From Methylotenera_A sp046594885 (lineage in GTDB: Bacteria; Pseudomonadota; Gammaproteobacteria; Burkholderiales; Methylophilaceae), in NCBI GenBank assembly GCA_046594885.1, contig JBKJRD010000070.1, forward strand, positions 1 through 9,407: a stretch of 9,407 nt of DNA, given 5' to 3'. This document shows, in pieces, positions 1 through 5,677 of the stretch. The notes beneath the pieces are model-generated. The model made no database searches. It was not told where the DNA came from and saw nothing but the letters and a program-made list of their open reading frames with translations. The translations under genes and the position numbers were made by a program. Position 1 is the first letter of the stretch. Every line of letters begins with the position of its first letter.

Positions 1-300
1 ACTGCCGCCCTCAACTGGCGTGAATGGAAGTCTAATCGCCCAATTTTCTTTTAAGTGGTCAACTGGCCCACTCTTGGCATCTTCTGCCAAAATGGCGCGC
101 GACCAGTGAATTGAGCCTTCAGCTATCCAGCGCGCTTGAGTGGCTGAGAAATGATTATCTAAACGATTAATGAATCTCTGCTGATTGAATACGATTGTCG
201 AAGCAATGGAAACGACTAAGGCCGCCAATAACATTGCTGATACAACGGCAATTCCAGATTCAGCATTTGGCGATTTATGCGCTGAAAAACGATGATTCAT
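1..300 (-). CDS. gspK: Type II secretion minor pseudopilin GspK, 5' part (3' end beyond window)
   Basis: The first 100 codons run in frame from the ATG at 300-298 to the window edge. GspK is the large minor pseudopilin that caps the tip of the type II secretion pseudopilus in complex with GspI and GspJ. The N-terminus has a 16-residue leader ending in Gly16, then IAVVSAMLLAALVVSIAS, which is a prepilin-type cleavage site followed by a membrane helix. Position +5 is Ser, not the Glu found in the other four pseudopilins here; absence of Glu5 is typical of GspK. The helix is followed by a run with QQRFINRLDN and ATQARWIAEGSIHWSR, resembling the usual GspK region after the helix. The start codon overlaps the gspJ stop as ATGA (300-297) and has no clear Shine-Dalgarno, so translation is probably coupled. 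The large alpha domain expected in GspK is not visible because of truncation. Identity is well supported by order and N-terminus. Confidence 0.85.
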   Translation of the reverse strand, partial: MNHRFSAHKSPNAESGIAVVSAMLLAALVVSIASTIVFNQQRFINRLDNHFSATQARWIAEGSIHWSRAILAEDAKSGPVDHLKENWAIRLPFTPVEGGS

Positions 301-908
301 ATGGCGAACACGCGGGTAACTGTTTCACCTGTATCAAATTTAATAGATATTTGCAAGGCGGAGGGTGCAAAGAAAAATTTCTGTGTACTAGCTAACTTTT
401 CTGGCCAAGAGTTCACTAAGCGGCCATCAACTGTCAGATAGCTGAACTCAACTTGCGCTACATGTGTTAGCACTATGAACACTTCCGGCTTAGCAATAGG
501 GGCCGCATCCAAAGACGGCCAAATCAATAACTCAATAGCACCTTCATGCAAACGGTAAGCGACTCTACGCGTGTCCATCAAGAAACCTGATTGTTCAGAA
601 TCCCCGAATCGACTGAAAACAAGCTGTGCTCCATACTCTCCAGAGTAATAGGGACTGCCGATCCACGCTGGTTCTAAACTTCCGTCACGTCCTCTTATCG
701 GTCGATTCACCGCTTGCTTCACATCTAATTCAACACGATCAAAAAATAGTAGCAACTGTTGCCATCTATCATCTTCTACCCCAACACGCTCTTTGGTTTG
801 AATAAGGCTACTTAGGCCCTTGTAACCGACAAACGAAAGTATCGCAAAAATAGACAATGCAACGATAAGTTCTATTAGGCTAAACCCTTTTAGTTTTCGT
901 TTAAGCAT
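297..908 (-). CDS. gspJ: Type II secretion minor pseudopilin GspJ
   Basis: A 203-residue minor pseudopilin of the type II secretion system. It belongs to the periplasmic GspI-GspJ-GspK tip complex, anchored in the inner membrane before assembly. The leader is eight residues (MLKRKLKG), followed by FSLIELIVALSIFAILSFVG: prepilin peptidase site after Gly8, Glu at +5 of the mature protein, and a hydrophobic helix. Features usual for GspJ follow, such as the YKGLSSLIQT stretch after the helix and the WQQLLLFFDRVELDVKQAVNRPIR region (residues about 49-72). Length fits the family (about 200 aa). The start codon at 908-906 directly abuts the gspI stop (TAA then ATG, no gap) and the stop overlaps gspK by four bases, so this is a coupled operon. 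No separate promoter is evident. Confidence 0.93.
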   Translation of the reverse strand: MLKRKLKGFSLIELIVALSIFAILSFVGYKGLSSLIQTKERVGVEDDRWQQLLLFFDRVELDVKQAVNRPIRGRDGSLEPAWIGSPYYSGEYGAQLVFSRFGDSEQSGFLMDTRRVAYRLHEGAIELLIWPSLDAAPIAKPEVFIVLTHVAQVEFSYLTVDGRLVNSWPEKLASTQKFFFAPSALQISIKFDTGETVTRVFAI

Positions 909-1295
909 TTATTTTTTAGGCGGCTCTAGTATTAAAAAGCCTACCAGACGTCTTAATTGAAAATTTTTGTCGTCAGAATTAGACACCTCAACCATTATTT
1001 TGCGAAAGGCTGGGTTTGGAGTCACGGTGATTGTTTCTTTCCAAATCATCTGAATGCCCGCCTGGGTTTCTAAACCTGAATATTTTCCAGGCGTTAACCA
1101 ATCATGCTTAGCCTTGTGCATTTCTAACCTATTTTGCGCAATAAGGTCTGCCAATACACGATGCTTTAATCCATTGCTAATTTCAATCGCGCGCACTGCA
1201 GAACGGTTCGCAGCAGCGAGTGTCACTGCAATAATGGCCATGCCCACTAAAACTTCGATTAGTGTGAAACCTATTTGCTTGTATTTTGAATTCAT
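909..1295 (-). CDS. gspI: Type II secretion minor pseudopilin GspI
   Basis: A 128-residue minor pseudopilin that nucleates the tip complex with GspJ and GspK in type II secretion. It has a nine-residue leader (MNSKYKQIG) and then FTLIEVLVGMAIIAVTLAAA: a prepilin peptidase site, Glu at +5 and a membrane helix. GspI-type features follow: the NRSAVRAIEISNGLKHR stretch after the helix, and ADLIAQNRLEMHKAK (about residues 44-58), matching the usual A-x-x-x-A-x-N-R-L region of this family. Length is normal for GspI. The ATG at 1295-1293 overlaps the gspH stop codon in an ATGA, and no Shine-Dalgarno is seen, so translation is probably coupled to gspH. The C-terminus (FLILEPPKK) ends immediately at the gspJ start. 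Confidence 0.93.
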   Translation of the reverse strand: MNSKYKQIGFTLIEVLVGMAIIAVTLAAANRSAVRAIEISNGLKHRVLADLIAQNRLEMHKAKHDWLTPGKYSGLETQAGIQMIWKETITVTPNPAFRKIMVEVSNSDDKNFQLRRLVGFLILEPPKK

Positions 1296-1816
1296 AGCGC
1301 TGGAAATTGAGTCGAATTAGGATTCACACTTTCAAATTTACCCAGTAGATTGCCCTGAACTATCCGCTTTTTTTCGCCGATAGATAGGGTGATTTGAACA
1401 GGGGCGTAAATGCCGGTAGGAGAAAATGGCACAAGGGTATCAGTTGTCATTGTAGCTTGCTGTTGCGTAGATGCGTTGAGTTGGATGCCCTCGGCCAGTT
1501 GACGTACGCGCAGCAAATCATCGTTGACAATAGGCTGCCAGATATCCTTATCCTCATCATGCTGCAAAAAACGATAGCCAGAAATAGTTGGGCTCCACCC
1601 TAGCCAGACACCGCGACTGCTTGCCGTGTCAGCAGCATATTCCAACAGTGTGGTGAGTCGCAAGGACTCCTCGTTAAGCACGTCATCATCATTTTTCATC
1701 AAATTCGGGATAACTAAACTTAATGAAATGCCTATCACAATCATCACTACCATTAACTCTAGCAGCGTAAAACCATTTGCTTTCCTATAAAGCCCAAGAG
1801 CCAATATCGGCATCAT
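1292..1816 (-). CDS. gspH: Type II secretion minor pseudopilin GspH
   Basis: Minor pseudopilin of type II secretion, placed in the pseudopilus between the GspG shaft and the tip complex. The frame is open upstream to an ATG at 1840, but I prefer the ATG at 1816-1814 (or the next ATG at 1813). A strong GGAGAAGG lies at 1826-1819, a few bases before it, and this start gives a leader of normal length (14-15 residues ending in ...YRKANG). With this start the protein has 174 residues. The cleaved N-terminus is FTLLELMVVMIVIGISLSLV, with Glu at +5. RLTTLLEYAADTASSRG after the helix is typical of GspH/FimT-type pseudopilins. The 5' end overlaps the gspG 3' end by about 32 bases in another frame, and the 3' end overlaps gspI by four, as expected of a compact operon. 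Function assignment relies on order and N-terminus; the C-terminal half is variable in the family. Confidence 0.9.
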   Translation of the reverse strand: MMPILALGLYRKANGFTLLELMVVMIVIGISLSLVIPNLMKNDDDVLNEESLRLTTLLEYAADTASSRGVWLGWSPTISGYRFLQHDEDKDIWQPIVNDDLLRVRQLAEGIQLNASTQQQATMTTDTLVPFSPTGIYAPVQITLSIGEKKRIVQGNLLGKFESVNPNSTQFPAL

Positions 1817-2216
1817 TACCTTCTCCACCCATTGCGCCATCTACACCAAAGCTAAATATATCCATTTCACTATGAACACCTGGAAAAAGATATTGGTAAG
1901 GATTTCCCCATGGATCTATGGGCAATTTCTCTAAATAGCCAGCAGTTTTCCAATTAGGCGGTATTGGAGATGAGCTTGGTTTAGTGACTAAAGATTGCAA
2001 GCCTTGATCAGTCGTTGGATAACGCTGATTATCAAGCTTATATAATTTTAAAGCTTGCAATATTGAGGCAATATCTTGTTTCGCCGCAATAGCTCTAGCT
2101 TCATCGGGGCGTCCCATGATTTTTGGTACAATTAAAGACGCCAAAATGCCCATAATGACGATAACTATCATCATCTCAATCAGCGTAAAGCCCCGTTGGA
2201 TACGAGCAAATTTCAT
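1785..2216 (-). CDS. gspG: Type II secretion major pseudopilin GspG
   Basis: The major pseudopilin, 143 residues, which polymerises into the periplasmic pseudopilus that pushes folded exoproteins through the GspD secretin. The leader is MKFARIQRG, then FTLIEMMIVIVIMGILASLI with Glu at +5 and a membrane helix running into VPKIMGRPDEA. Family landmarks are all present: KLDNQRYPTTDQGL (about 60-73), DPWGNPYQYLFPG (about 101-113) and the calcium-loop C-terminus with SFGVDGAMGG and NDADIGSW (about 122-141). The gene starts at an ATG (2216-2214) preceded by AAAGG with six bases of spacing. It is the first gene of the cluster; the ATPase (E), platform protein (F) and secretin (D) genes are not upstream of it, so they must lie beyond gspK or elsewhere. 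Identification is near certain. Confidence 0.97.
   Translation of the reverse strand: MKFARIQRGFTLIEMMIVIVIMGILASLIVPKIMGRPDEARAIAAKQDIASILQALKLYKLDNQRYPTTDQGLQSLVTKPSSSPIPPNWKTAGYLEKLPIDPWGNPYQYLFPGVHSEMDIFSFGVDGAMGGEGNDADIGSWAL
1819..1826 (-). promoter_or_regulatory. Shine-Dalgarno that sets the gspH start
   Basis: GGAGAAGG inside the gspG reading frame, read on the minus strand, just before the tandem ATGs at 1816 and 1813. It supports these over the upstream in-frame ATG at 1840. Confidence 0.6.
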
Positions 2217-2250
2217 TATTAACCTTTAGTTTTTTACCATTGCAAACCTT

Positions 2251-2281
2251 ATTGTATTACTAATTTATGCGGCATTGTAAA
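2251..2281 (-). promoter_or_regulatory. Possible promoter of the gspGHIJK operon
   Basis: On the minus strand TTTACA (2281-2276) is followed after 19 bases by TACAAT (2256-2251), about 35 bases before the gspG start codon. Both hexamers match sigma-70 consensus at five of six positions, but the spacer is two bases longer than ideal. The operon needs a promoter here because a terminator-like hairpin separates it from the receptor gene. This is a weak candidate by eye only. Confidence 0.3.
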
Positions 2282-2342
2282 TGTAGAAAATTGCGAGGGT
2301 AATTTGAGCAACGCTTGATTTAAAAATATTTGTATTATCAAC

Positions 2343-2383
2343 AAAAAAATGTTGCTTGATTACAACAATTTTTTAATCAAGCA
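2343..2383 (-). terminator. Probable intrinsic terminator of the TonB receptor gene
   Basis: TGCTTGATT (2353-2361) and AATCAAGCA (2375-2383) form a perfect 9-bp stem with a 13-base loop. Read on the minus strand the stem is followed by ACA and then seven T residues (2349-2343). It lies about 80 bases after the receptor stop codon, and about 130 bases before gspG. The stem is AT-rich, so strength is uncertain. A further copy of GCTTGATT sits at 2313-2320. Confidence 0.5.
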
Positions 2384-2459
2384 TACAAACCCAGGGTGAA
2401 TTTTGCCTAGAGAACCAAAGAATTAATTGAAATCACCTATTAGAAAGCATTGCCTACAA

Positions 2460-4565
2460 TTAAAAACTAGCGATTAAATTCAATCGAAACGAACGTGTCT
2501 CAATCGGATGAAAATGAATATCATCTACTCCAGCTGATGGCTCTCCAGGTAAACGAGAGGTGTAAAAGTAATCGATGGCTGAATCCTTGTTATTGGTCAA
2601 GTTATACCCTTCCAGATTGATTGTGGTTTTGGCGTTAATTTTATAGCCAATTCGACCATTAAGTGTAGTCGTGCCTTTTGATCTCACACTATTATCTTCA
2701 ATTAACGGACGCGGTCCAAAATATCTCAATTGTAAACCGCCATAATACGGGCCAAGATTATCAATTGATAGTGCCAATGAGGCAACCCCTTCGATTGATC
2801 CGGGAATTCTATCTCCCACGCTATCATTGTCTCGAAAACGGGCGCGCGCATAGGCAATGTCTGCATCAATCGTCATCCAGCTAGTCGGCTTATAATAATT
2901 AGAGAATTCAAAACCCACTCTGCGGCTTGACCTTCCAGTGTCTGCGGTTGAGCCTGCATCGCCTGCAAACAATAGTTCTGAATCAAAATCTAATTGATAC
3001 ACAGCTAAACTAGATTGCAGTCCAGGAATGAACTCAGACCTCACGCCCAGTTCGAAGCCATTCGATGCCACAATTGGCTTTTCGCGACTAACGCTGGTAG
3101 TAGGTTCTTTAGGATCAACCGTTATGGTTGTGCCACGTGCATCATTGCTATGAAAGCCGTTACCAATATTAACGTAATATTCTGTTTTAGCCCATGGTCC
3201 AAAAATCATGCTTAATTTTGGGCTAGTTTGCCTGTCATTGGCTGTGCCAGAATTGATAGCCAAGTCGCTACTCACATCATTGTGATAATAATCTTCACGA
3301 ATACCAGCGATGGTACGAAATTTCTCTGTCCAGTAAGTGGTGTTTTGAAAGTAAGCCCCCAGACTACTTTCTACAATATGATCTTGTCTGGTTGTAGATA
3401 AGCGCTGGCGCGCTTTGGTATTCTCCAAGGCGTTGTAAATATTATCATTTTGAAATTGTAAGCCTACTTTATTTTCAGATTTAAAGCTTAAAAAAGGCAT
3501 TCGCCAACTGTGGTCGGCATTAACAGCCGTCGTCACTCGCCTATCAGGCTGGCTAAATTGGTCTCCGTCTATTGGATTATCTAAAAAGTAGGTAAAATTT
3601 GAATATAATTTGAGCTTATTGTTGAGGATGTAAGCATTAATATTGGTCGCGTTTGTGGCGGATGATTGATGCCAAGCGCCAGATAAACTATAGCGTTGCG
3701 CCTCGCCGCCGTCCGTTTTATCGATCGCATCAAATCGTCCTGAAATAAAACCGGCATCGATGGCGCGTTGCGCAATTTGATCAGTGGCGTTCCATTTTGC
3801 GCTGTAAGCCATGGCAGTGATATTAAAGCCATTATCAGGTTCACCTTCACTGTAGCGTAACACCCCATTGATTTTTTTATAGTCATCAGGATTTTTAAAA
3901 GGACCATCGTTTTTATATAGCTCCAGCGCATACAGTAAATTCCCCCCGCCCACATTTGGCGAGTCTGCCAACAGTAATCTTTTGTAGCCGTTTTGTCCTA
4001 CGCCTGCACTGGCAATGCCTTGGGCTAGCTTATCTGCATAAAGCACACTGACTGCACCCGCAGAAGAAAAATCGCCTTCTTCCGCATAATAAGGACCTTT
4101 GCGATATTGAAGTGCTTCGGTAATTTCTGGAATTAAAAAATTCAAATCTGTCCAGCCCTGGCCATGACCATGACTTCTTTGATTAACCAGCATACCATCT
4201 ACTGTGGTGCGTAAATCGGTACCATGATCGAGATTGATCCCGCGTAGGTAAAACTGATTGGCTTTGCCCTCGCCACTGTGTTGGCTAACGATTAGCCCAG
4301 GTGTTGCTTCTAGCATCTCCCCTGGCCTGTAGACTGTTCTTGCTTTAAGTTCTTGTTGTGTGACAAATCCTTCGCTAGCGGCATTTGAAATGCCAATCTG
4401 GCTGGTTCGCGATGCCTCAACCGTAATAGTTTTTAAATCTATTTCAGCTTCATCCTCTTCGGCAGCATAAGCCAAAGGCTGCATTTCGCTCAGACACAAT
4501 ATCGTTACAGAAAACTTTAAAAACTTATAAAAGCGTTTATTACTTTGTTGAATTTTCTGCATCAT
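2460..4565 (-). CDS. TonB-dependent outer-membrane receptor, probable nickel receptor
   Basis: A 701-residue TonB-dependent receptor: a 22-strand outer-membrane barrel with an N-terminal plug, which imports a scarce ligand using TonB-ExbB-ExbD energy. A signal peptide (hydrophobic about 17-34) likely ends at AYA|A near residue 34. A TonB-box-like ITVEA follows at about 47-51. The plug domain spans roughly 60-180 and contains ARTVYRPGEMLEATPGLIV (75-93), NQFYLRGINLDHGTD (103-117) and a histidine-bearing loop SHGHGQGW (131-138). The rest is barrel, ending in the aromatic terminal strand RLNLIASF. Length is normal and the frame is intact. The gene lies 215 bases downstream of nikR in the same direction, with a candidate NikR-type dyad and promoter in between. 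Genomic pairing with NikR and the HGHG loop suggest Ni(II) or a nickel chelate as ligand; NikR-regulated TonB receptors for nickel are known, for example FrpB4 of Helicobacter. The ligand remains inference: siderophore or another metal complex is possible. The start has AAGAG six bases before the first ATG of an ATGATG. Confidence 0.88.
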   Translation of the reverse strand: MMQKIQQSNKRFYKFLKFSVTILCLSEMQPLAYAAEEDEAEIDLKTITVEASRTSQIGISNAASEGFVTQQELKARTVYRPGEMLEATPGLIVSQHSGEGKANQFYLRGINLDHGTDLRTTVDGMLVNQRSHGHGQGWTDLNFLIPEITEALQYRKGPYYAEEGDFSSAGAVSVLYADKLAQGIASAGVGQNGYKRLLLADSPNVGGGNLLYALELYKNDGPFKNPDDYKKINGVLRYSEGEPDNGFNITAMAYSAKWNATDQIAQRAIDAGFISGRFDAIDKTDGGEAQRYSLSGAWHQSSATNATNINAYILNNKLKLYSNFTYFLDNPIDGDQFSQPDRRVTTAVNADHSWRMPFLSFKSENKVGLQFQNDNIYNALENTKARQRLSTTRQDHIVESSLGAYFQNTTYWTEKFRTIAGIREDYYHNDVSSDLAINSGTANDRQTSPKLSMIFGPWAKTEYYVNIGNGFHSNDARGTTITVDPKEPTTSVSREKPIVASNGFELGVRSEFIPGLQSSLAVYQLDFDSELLFAGDAGSTADTGRSSRRVGFEFSNYYKPTSWMTIDADIAYARARFRDNDSVGDRIPGSIEGVASLALSIDNLGPYYGGLQLRYFGPRPLIEDNSVRSKGTTTLNGRIGYKINAKTTINLEGYNLTNNKDSAIDYFYTSRLPGEPSAGVDDIHFHPIETRSFRLNLIASF

Positions 4566-4662
4566 TATTTACTCTTTTTAATGATTCTGTTGTTTTATAA
4601 GGAGTCGATTTCATCTAACTGTGTTTCAAAGAGTTTTAACAATACAAATTAATAACAAATTA

Positions 4663-4692
4663 ATAATAAAAAGTTAAAACTTAGTAAGACAA
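4663..4692 (-). promoter_or_regulatory. Candidate sigma-70 promoter of the receptor gene
   Basis: On the minus strand TTGTCT (4692-4687) is separated by 18 bases from TATTAT (4668-4663), about 97 bases before the receptor start codon. The -10 matches five of six positions, the -35 four of six. The -35 overlaps one half of the imperfect NikR-like dyad at 4684-4710, an arrangement consistent with repression. The region is very AT-rich, so chance matches are easy. Confidence 0.4.
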
Positions 4693-4733
4693 AATAGTAA
4701 TTCTTCATACTTTAACGTAAATTTTACTATTTT
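4684..4733. promoter_or_regulatory. Candidate NikR operator region (two overlapping dyads)
   Basis: Two symmetries overlap upstream of the receptor gene. GTAAGA (4684-4689) and TCATAC (4705-4710) resemble the Escherichia coli NikR site GTATGA-N16-TCATAC with one mismatch, but the spacer is 15 instead of 16. AAAATAGTAA (4691-4700) and TTACTATTTT (4724-4733) form a perfect 10-bp inverted repeat with a 23-base centre. Only one of these may be used. The half-site spacing of the first (21 bases centre to centre) is near that of known NikR operators; the second is wider. Assignment to NikR is inferred from the neighbouring regulator gene. Confidence 0.4.
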
Positions 4734-4765
4734 AGATTCATTTTTTTATAAATTATTATTGATAT

Positions 4766-4786
4766 TAAAACTTAGTGAGTCTAAGT
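4766..4786 (-). terminator. Weak terminator-like hairpin at the nikR stop codon
   Basis: ACTTAG (4770-4775) and CTAAGT (4781-4786) form a 6-bp stem with a 5-base loop that includes the nikR stop codon. On the minus strand it runs into only four T residues, so read-through into the receptor gene is quite possible. Confidence 0.25.
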
Positions 4787-5263
4787 CTTAGGTTTAAGGT
4801 GAGTATGTAGCATTGAATCATGTGGATGATCATGTCCAGGATGCGTGTGTGAATGCGTTTCCATCTCAAGAGGCACAGTATTAATGTTGCCATGACGAAC
4901 ACCACTTAGGGCGATCAGAAGATTGGCAAACGAATTGACCAGTTTAAAGGGGCCTTTGAGCACTAACGTTTCAAGACAGTTATCATGATTTATATGAATT
5001 TGCATCGTAGAAACGCAAATATCATGATGCTCGTGTTGCATACTCATAATCTTACTGGCTAGTTCACGCTCTGCATGATTGTAAATATAGCTAACGGTTG
5101 CAACACAATATTTCACTTGATATTTTGTTTTACGTTCGGCTTCTATGCGTGCCCTGAGCAAGTCCCTGAAAGCCTCTGAACGATTTTCATAGCCATGCCT
5201 AGCAATTAGTTCATCAAATTGTTTAGCTAGAGATTCTTCAAGTGAAATAGTGATTCGTTGCAT
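4781..5263 (-). CDS. nikR: Nickel-responsive transcriptional regulator NikR with His-rich tail
   Basis: A 160-residue metal sensor of the NikR family. A ribbon-helix-helix DNA-binding domain (residues 1-45, starting MQRITISLEESLAKQFDEL, then GYENRSEAFRDLLR) is joined to an ACT-like tetramerisation and nickel-binding domain. Nickel-bound NikR represses uptake genes. Equivalents of the E. coli nickel ligands His76, His89 and Cys95 are His77, His90 and Cys96, but the position of His87 is Gln88 (codon CAA). HINHDNCLETLVLKG (90-104) and GVRHG (121-125) are standard. E. coli NikR has 133 residues; this one adds about 27, with eight His between 137 and 155 (THSHTHPGHDHPH and HTH). Such tails occur on nickel-handling proteins such as HypB, SlyD and UreE and may bind extra Ni(II). 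The start has no good Shine-Dalgarno, but the N-terminus aligns exactly with E. coli NikR. The receptor gene downstream is the likely target, and autoregulation is possible. Confidence 0.95.
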   Translation of the reverse strand: MQRITISLEESLAKQFDELIARHGYENRSEAFRDLLRARIEAERKTKYQVKYCVATVSYIYNHAERELASKIMSMQHEHHDICVSTMQIHINHDNCLETLVLKGPFKLVNSFANLLIALSGVRHGNINTVPLEMETHSHTHPGHDHPHDSMLHTHLKPKT

Positions 5264-5326
5264 AAATGAAGGCCATTACTAAAAATGATTGTTAAATGTG
5301 CGGTCTGCAAGTGCAGGGATAAATAA

Positions 5327-5383
5327 AAAATCAGCTTCAATACTGGCGCATTATAGGTGTATGACTATGGTTAGGCTGATTTT
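5327..5383. repeat. 9-bp inverted repeat in the nikR upstream region
   Basis: AAAATCAGC (5327-5335) and GCTGATTTT (5375-5383) are perfect reverse complements with 39 bases between. On the minus strand the second arm ends in a run of six T (5330-5325), giving a terminator-like look. A TATAAT lies inside the loop. If transcription starts there, only one arm is transcribed, so a folded RNA would need an upstream start. Confidence 0.45.
5350..5364 (-). promoter_or_regulatory. Possible nikR -10 element with adjacent NikR-like half-site
   Basis: On the minus strand TCATAC (5364-5359) is followed by ACC and a perfect TATAAT (5355-5350), about 87 bases before the nikR start codon. TCATAC is one half of the E. 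coli-type NikR operator; no partner half exists at the usual distance. No good -35 is found at 16-18 bases. Confidence 0.3.
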
Positions 5384-5521
5384 AAGTGGTACCTGTCAAC
5401 TACGAGGCTCTTAAATTAAAAATGCAAAAATTTATTTATTTTTACGTATTCATTTTAACAGCGACATTCCATTTTATTCAACTGTAATTTAGCAATGCTC
5501 GCCCTGTTCAAATTCTCATCA

Positions 5522-5550
5522 TTTACTGTAAATCTTTCAACAGTTAACTG
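5522..5550 (+). promoter_or_regulatory. Candidate activator (enhancer) dyad upstream of the sigma-54-type promoter
   Basis: TTTACTGT (5522-5529) and ACAGTTAA (5540-5547) are inverted repeats matching at seven of eight positions with a 10-base spacer. The right arm is also part of the perfect palindrome CAGTTAACTG. The centre lies about 105 bases before the predicted transcription start, a typical distance for a sigma-54 activator site. A further ACAGTTA occurs at 5588-5594. The binding protein is unknown; it does not look like the NtrC consensus. Confidence 0.35.
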
Positions 5551-5611
5551 AAAAAAAATAAGTGGAATTTAAAATTAATCAATAAAAACAGTTAGTTAAG
5601 AATAATTTTAT

Positions 5612-5628
5612 TTGGCATACATTATGCA
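5612..5628 (+). promoter_or_regulatory. Sigma-54 (-24/-12) type promoter of the 70-aa gene
   Basis: TTGGCATACATTATGCA carries the invariant GG (5614-5615) and GC (5626-5627) with exactly ten bases between, and TTGGCA and TGCA match the two conserved blocks of YTGGCACGRNNNTTGCW. Transcription would start near 5639, leaving a leader of about 39 bases before the ATG. TTGGCA could instead be a sigma-70 -35, but no decent -10 follows at 16-18 bases. Confidence 0.6.
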
Positions 5629-5677
5629 ATTGTATTCATCACTAAGTGCAATCAATAATGAATAAGGAGTGATTAAC

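Larger units (their letters stand above)
5264..5677. other. 414-bp divergent intergenic region between nikR and the 70-aa gene
   Basis: An AT-rich region without a convincing gene. It holds, from the nikR side: a possible nikR -10 element TATAAT on the minus strand (5355-5350) without a good -35; a GTATGA NikR-like half-site (5359-5364) just upstream of it; a 9-bp inverted repeat (5327-5335 and 5375-5383) around both; an imperfect dyad TTTACTGT-N10-ACAGTTAA (5522-5547); the perfect 10-bp palindrome CAGTTAACTG (5541-5550); and a sigma-54-type promoter for the plus-strand gene (5612-5628). The stretch 5400-5520 shows nothing else I can name. Confidence 0.6.

Noticed and set aside
1817..1840. 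Upstream in-frame ATG (1840) as the gspH start
   Set aside because: It would give an unusually long prepilin leader and ignores the strong GGAGAAGG placed just before the ATG at 1816.
2313..2383. Three GCTTGATT-type repeats as a replication origin or iteron array
   Set aside because: Two of the three form a terminator-like stem after the receptor gene; no DnaA-box cluster or replication gene is present.
3581..3955. 124-codon open frame inside the receptor gene, same strand, other frame
   Set aside because: It is fully contained in the well-supported TonB receptor reading frame, has no recognisable domain, and is best explained as a shadow frame.
5394..5399. Perfect TTGACA on the minus strand upstream of nikR
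   Set aside because: No acceptable -10 hexamer at 16-18 bases; the good TATAAT is 38 bases away, so the two cannot form one promoter.
5422..5487. 21-codon hydrophobic open frame on the plus strand (starts MQKFIYFYVF)
   Set aside because: No ribosome binding site at a suitable distance and no upstream promoter signal; short AT-rich frames like this arise by chance.
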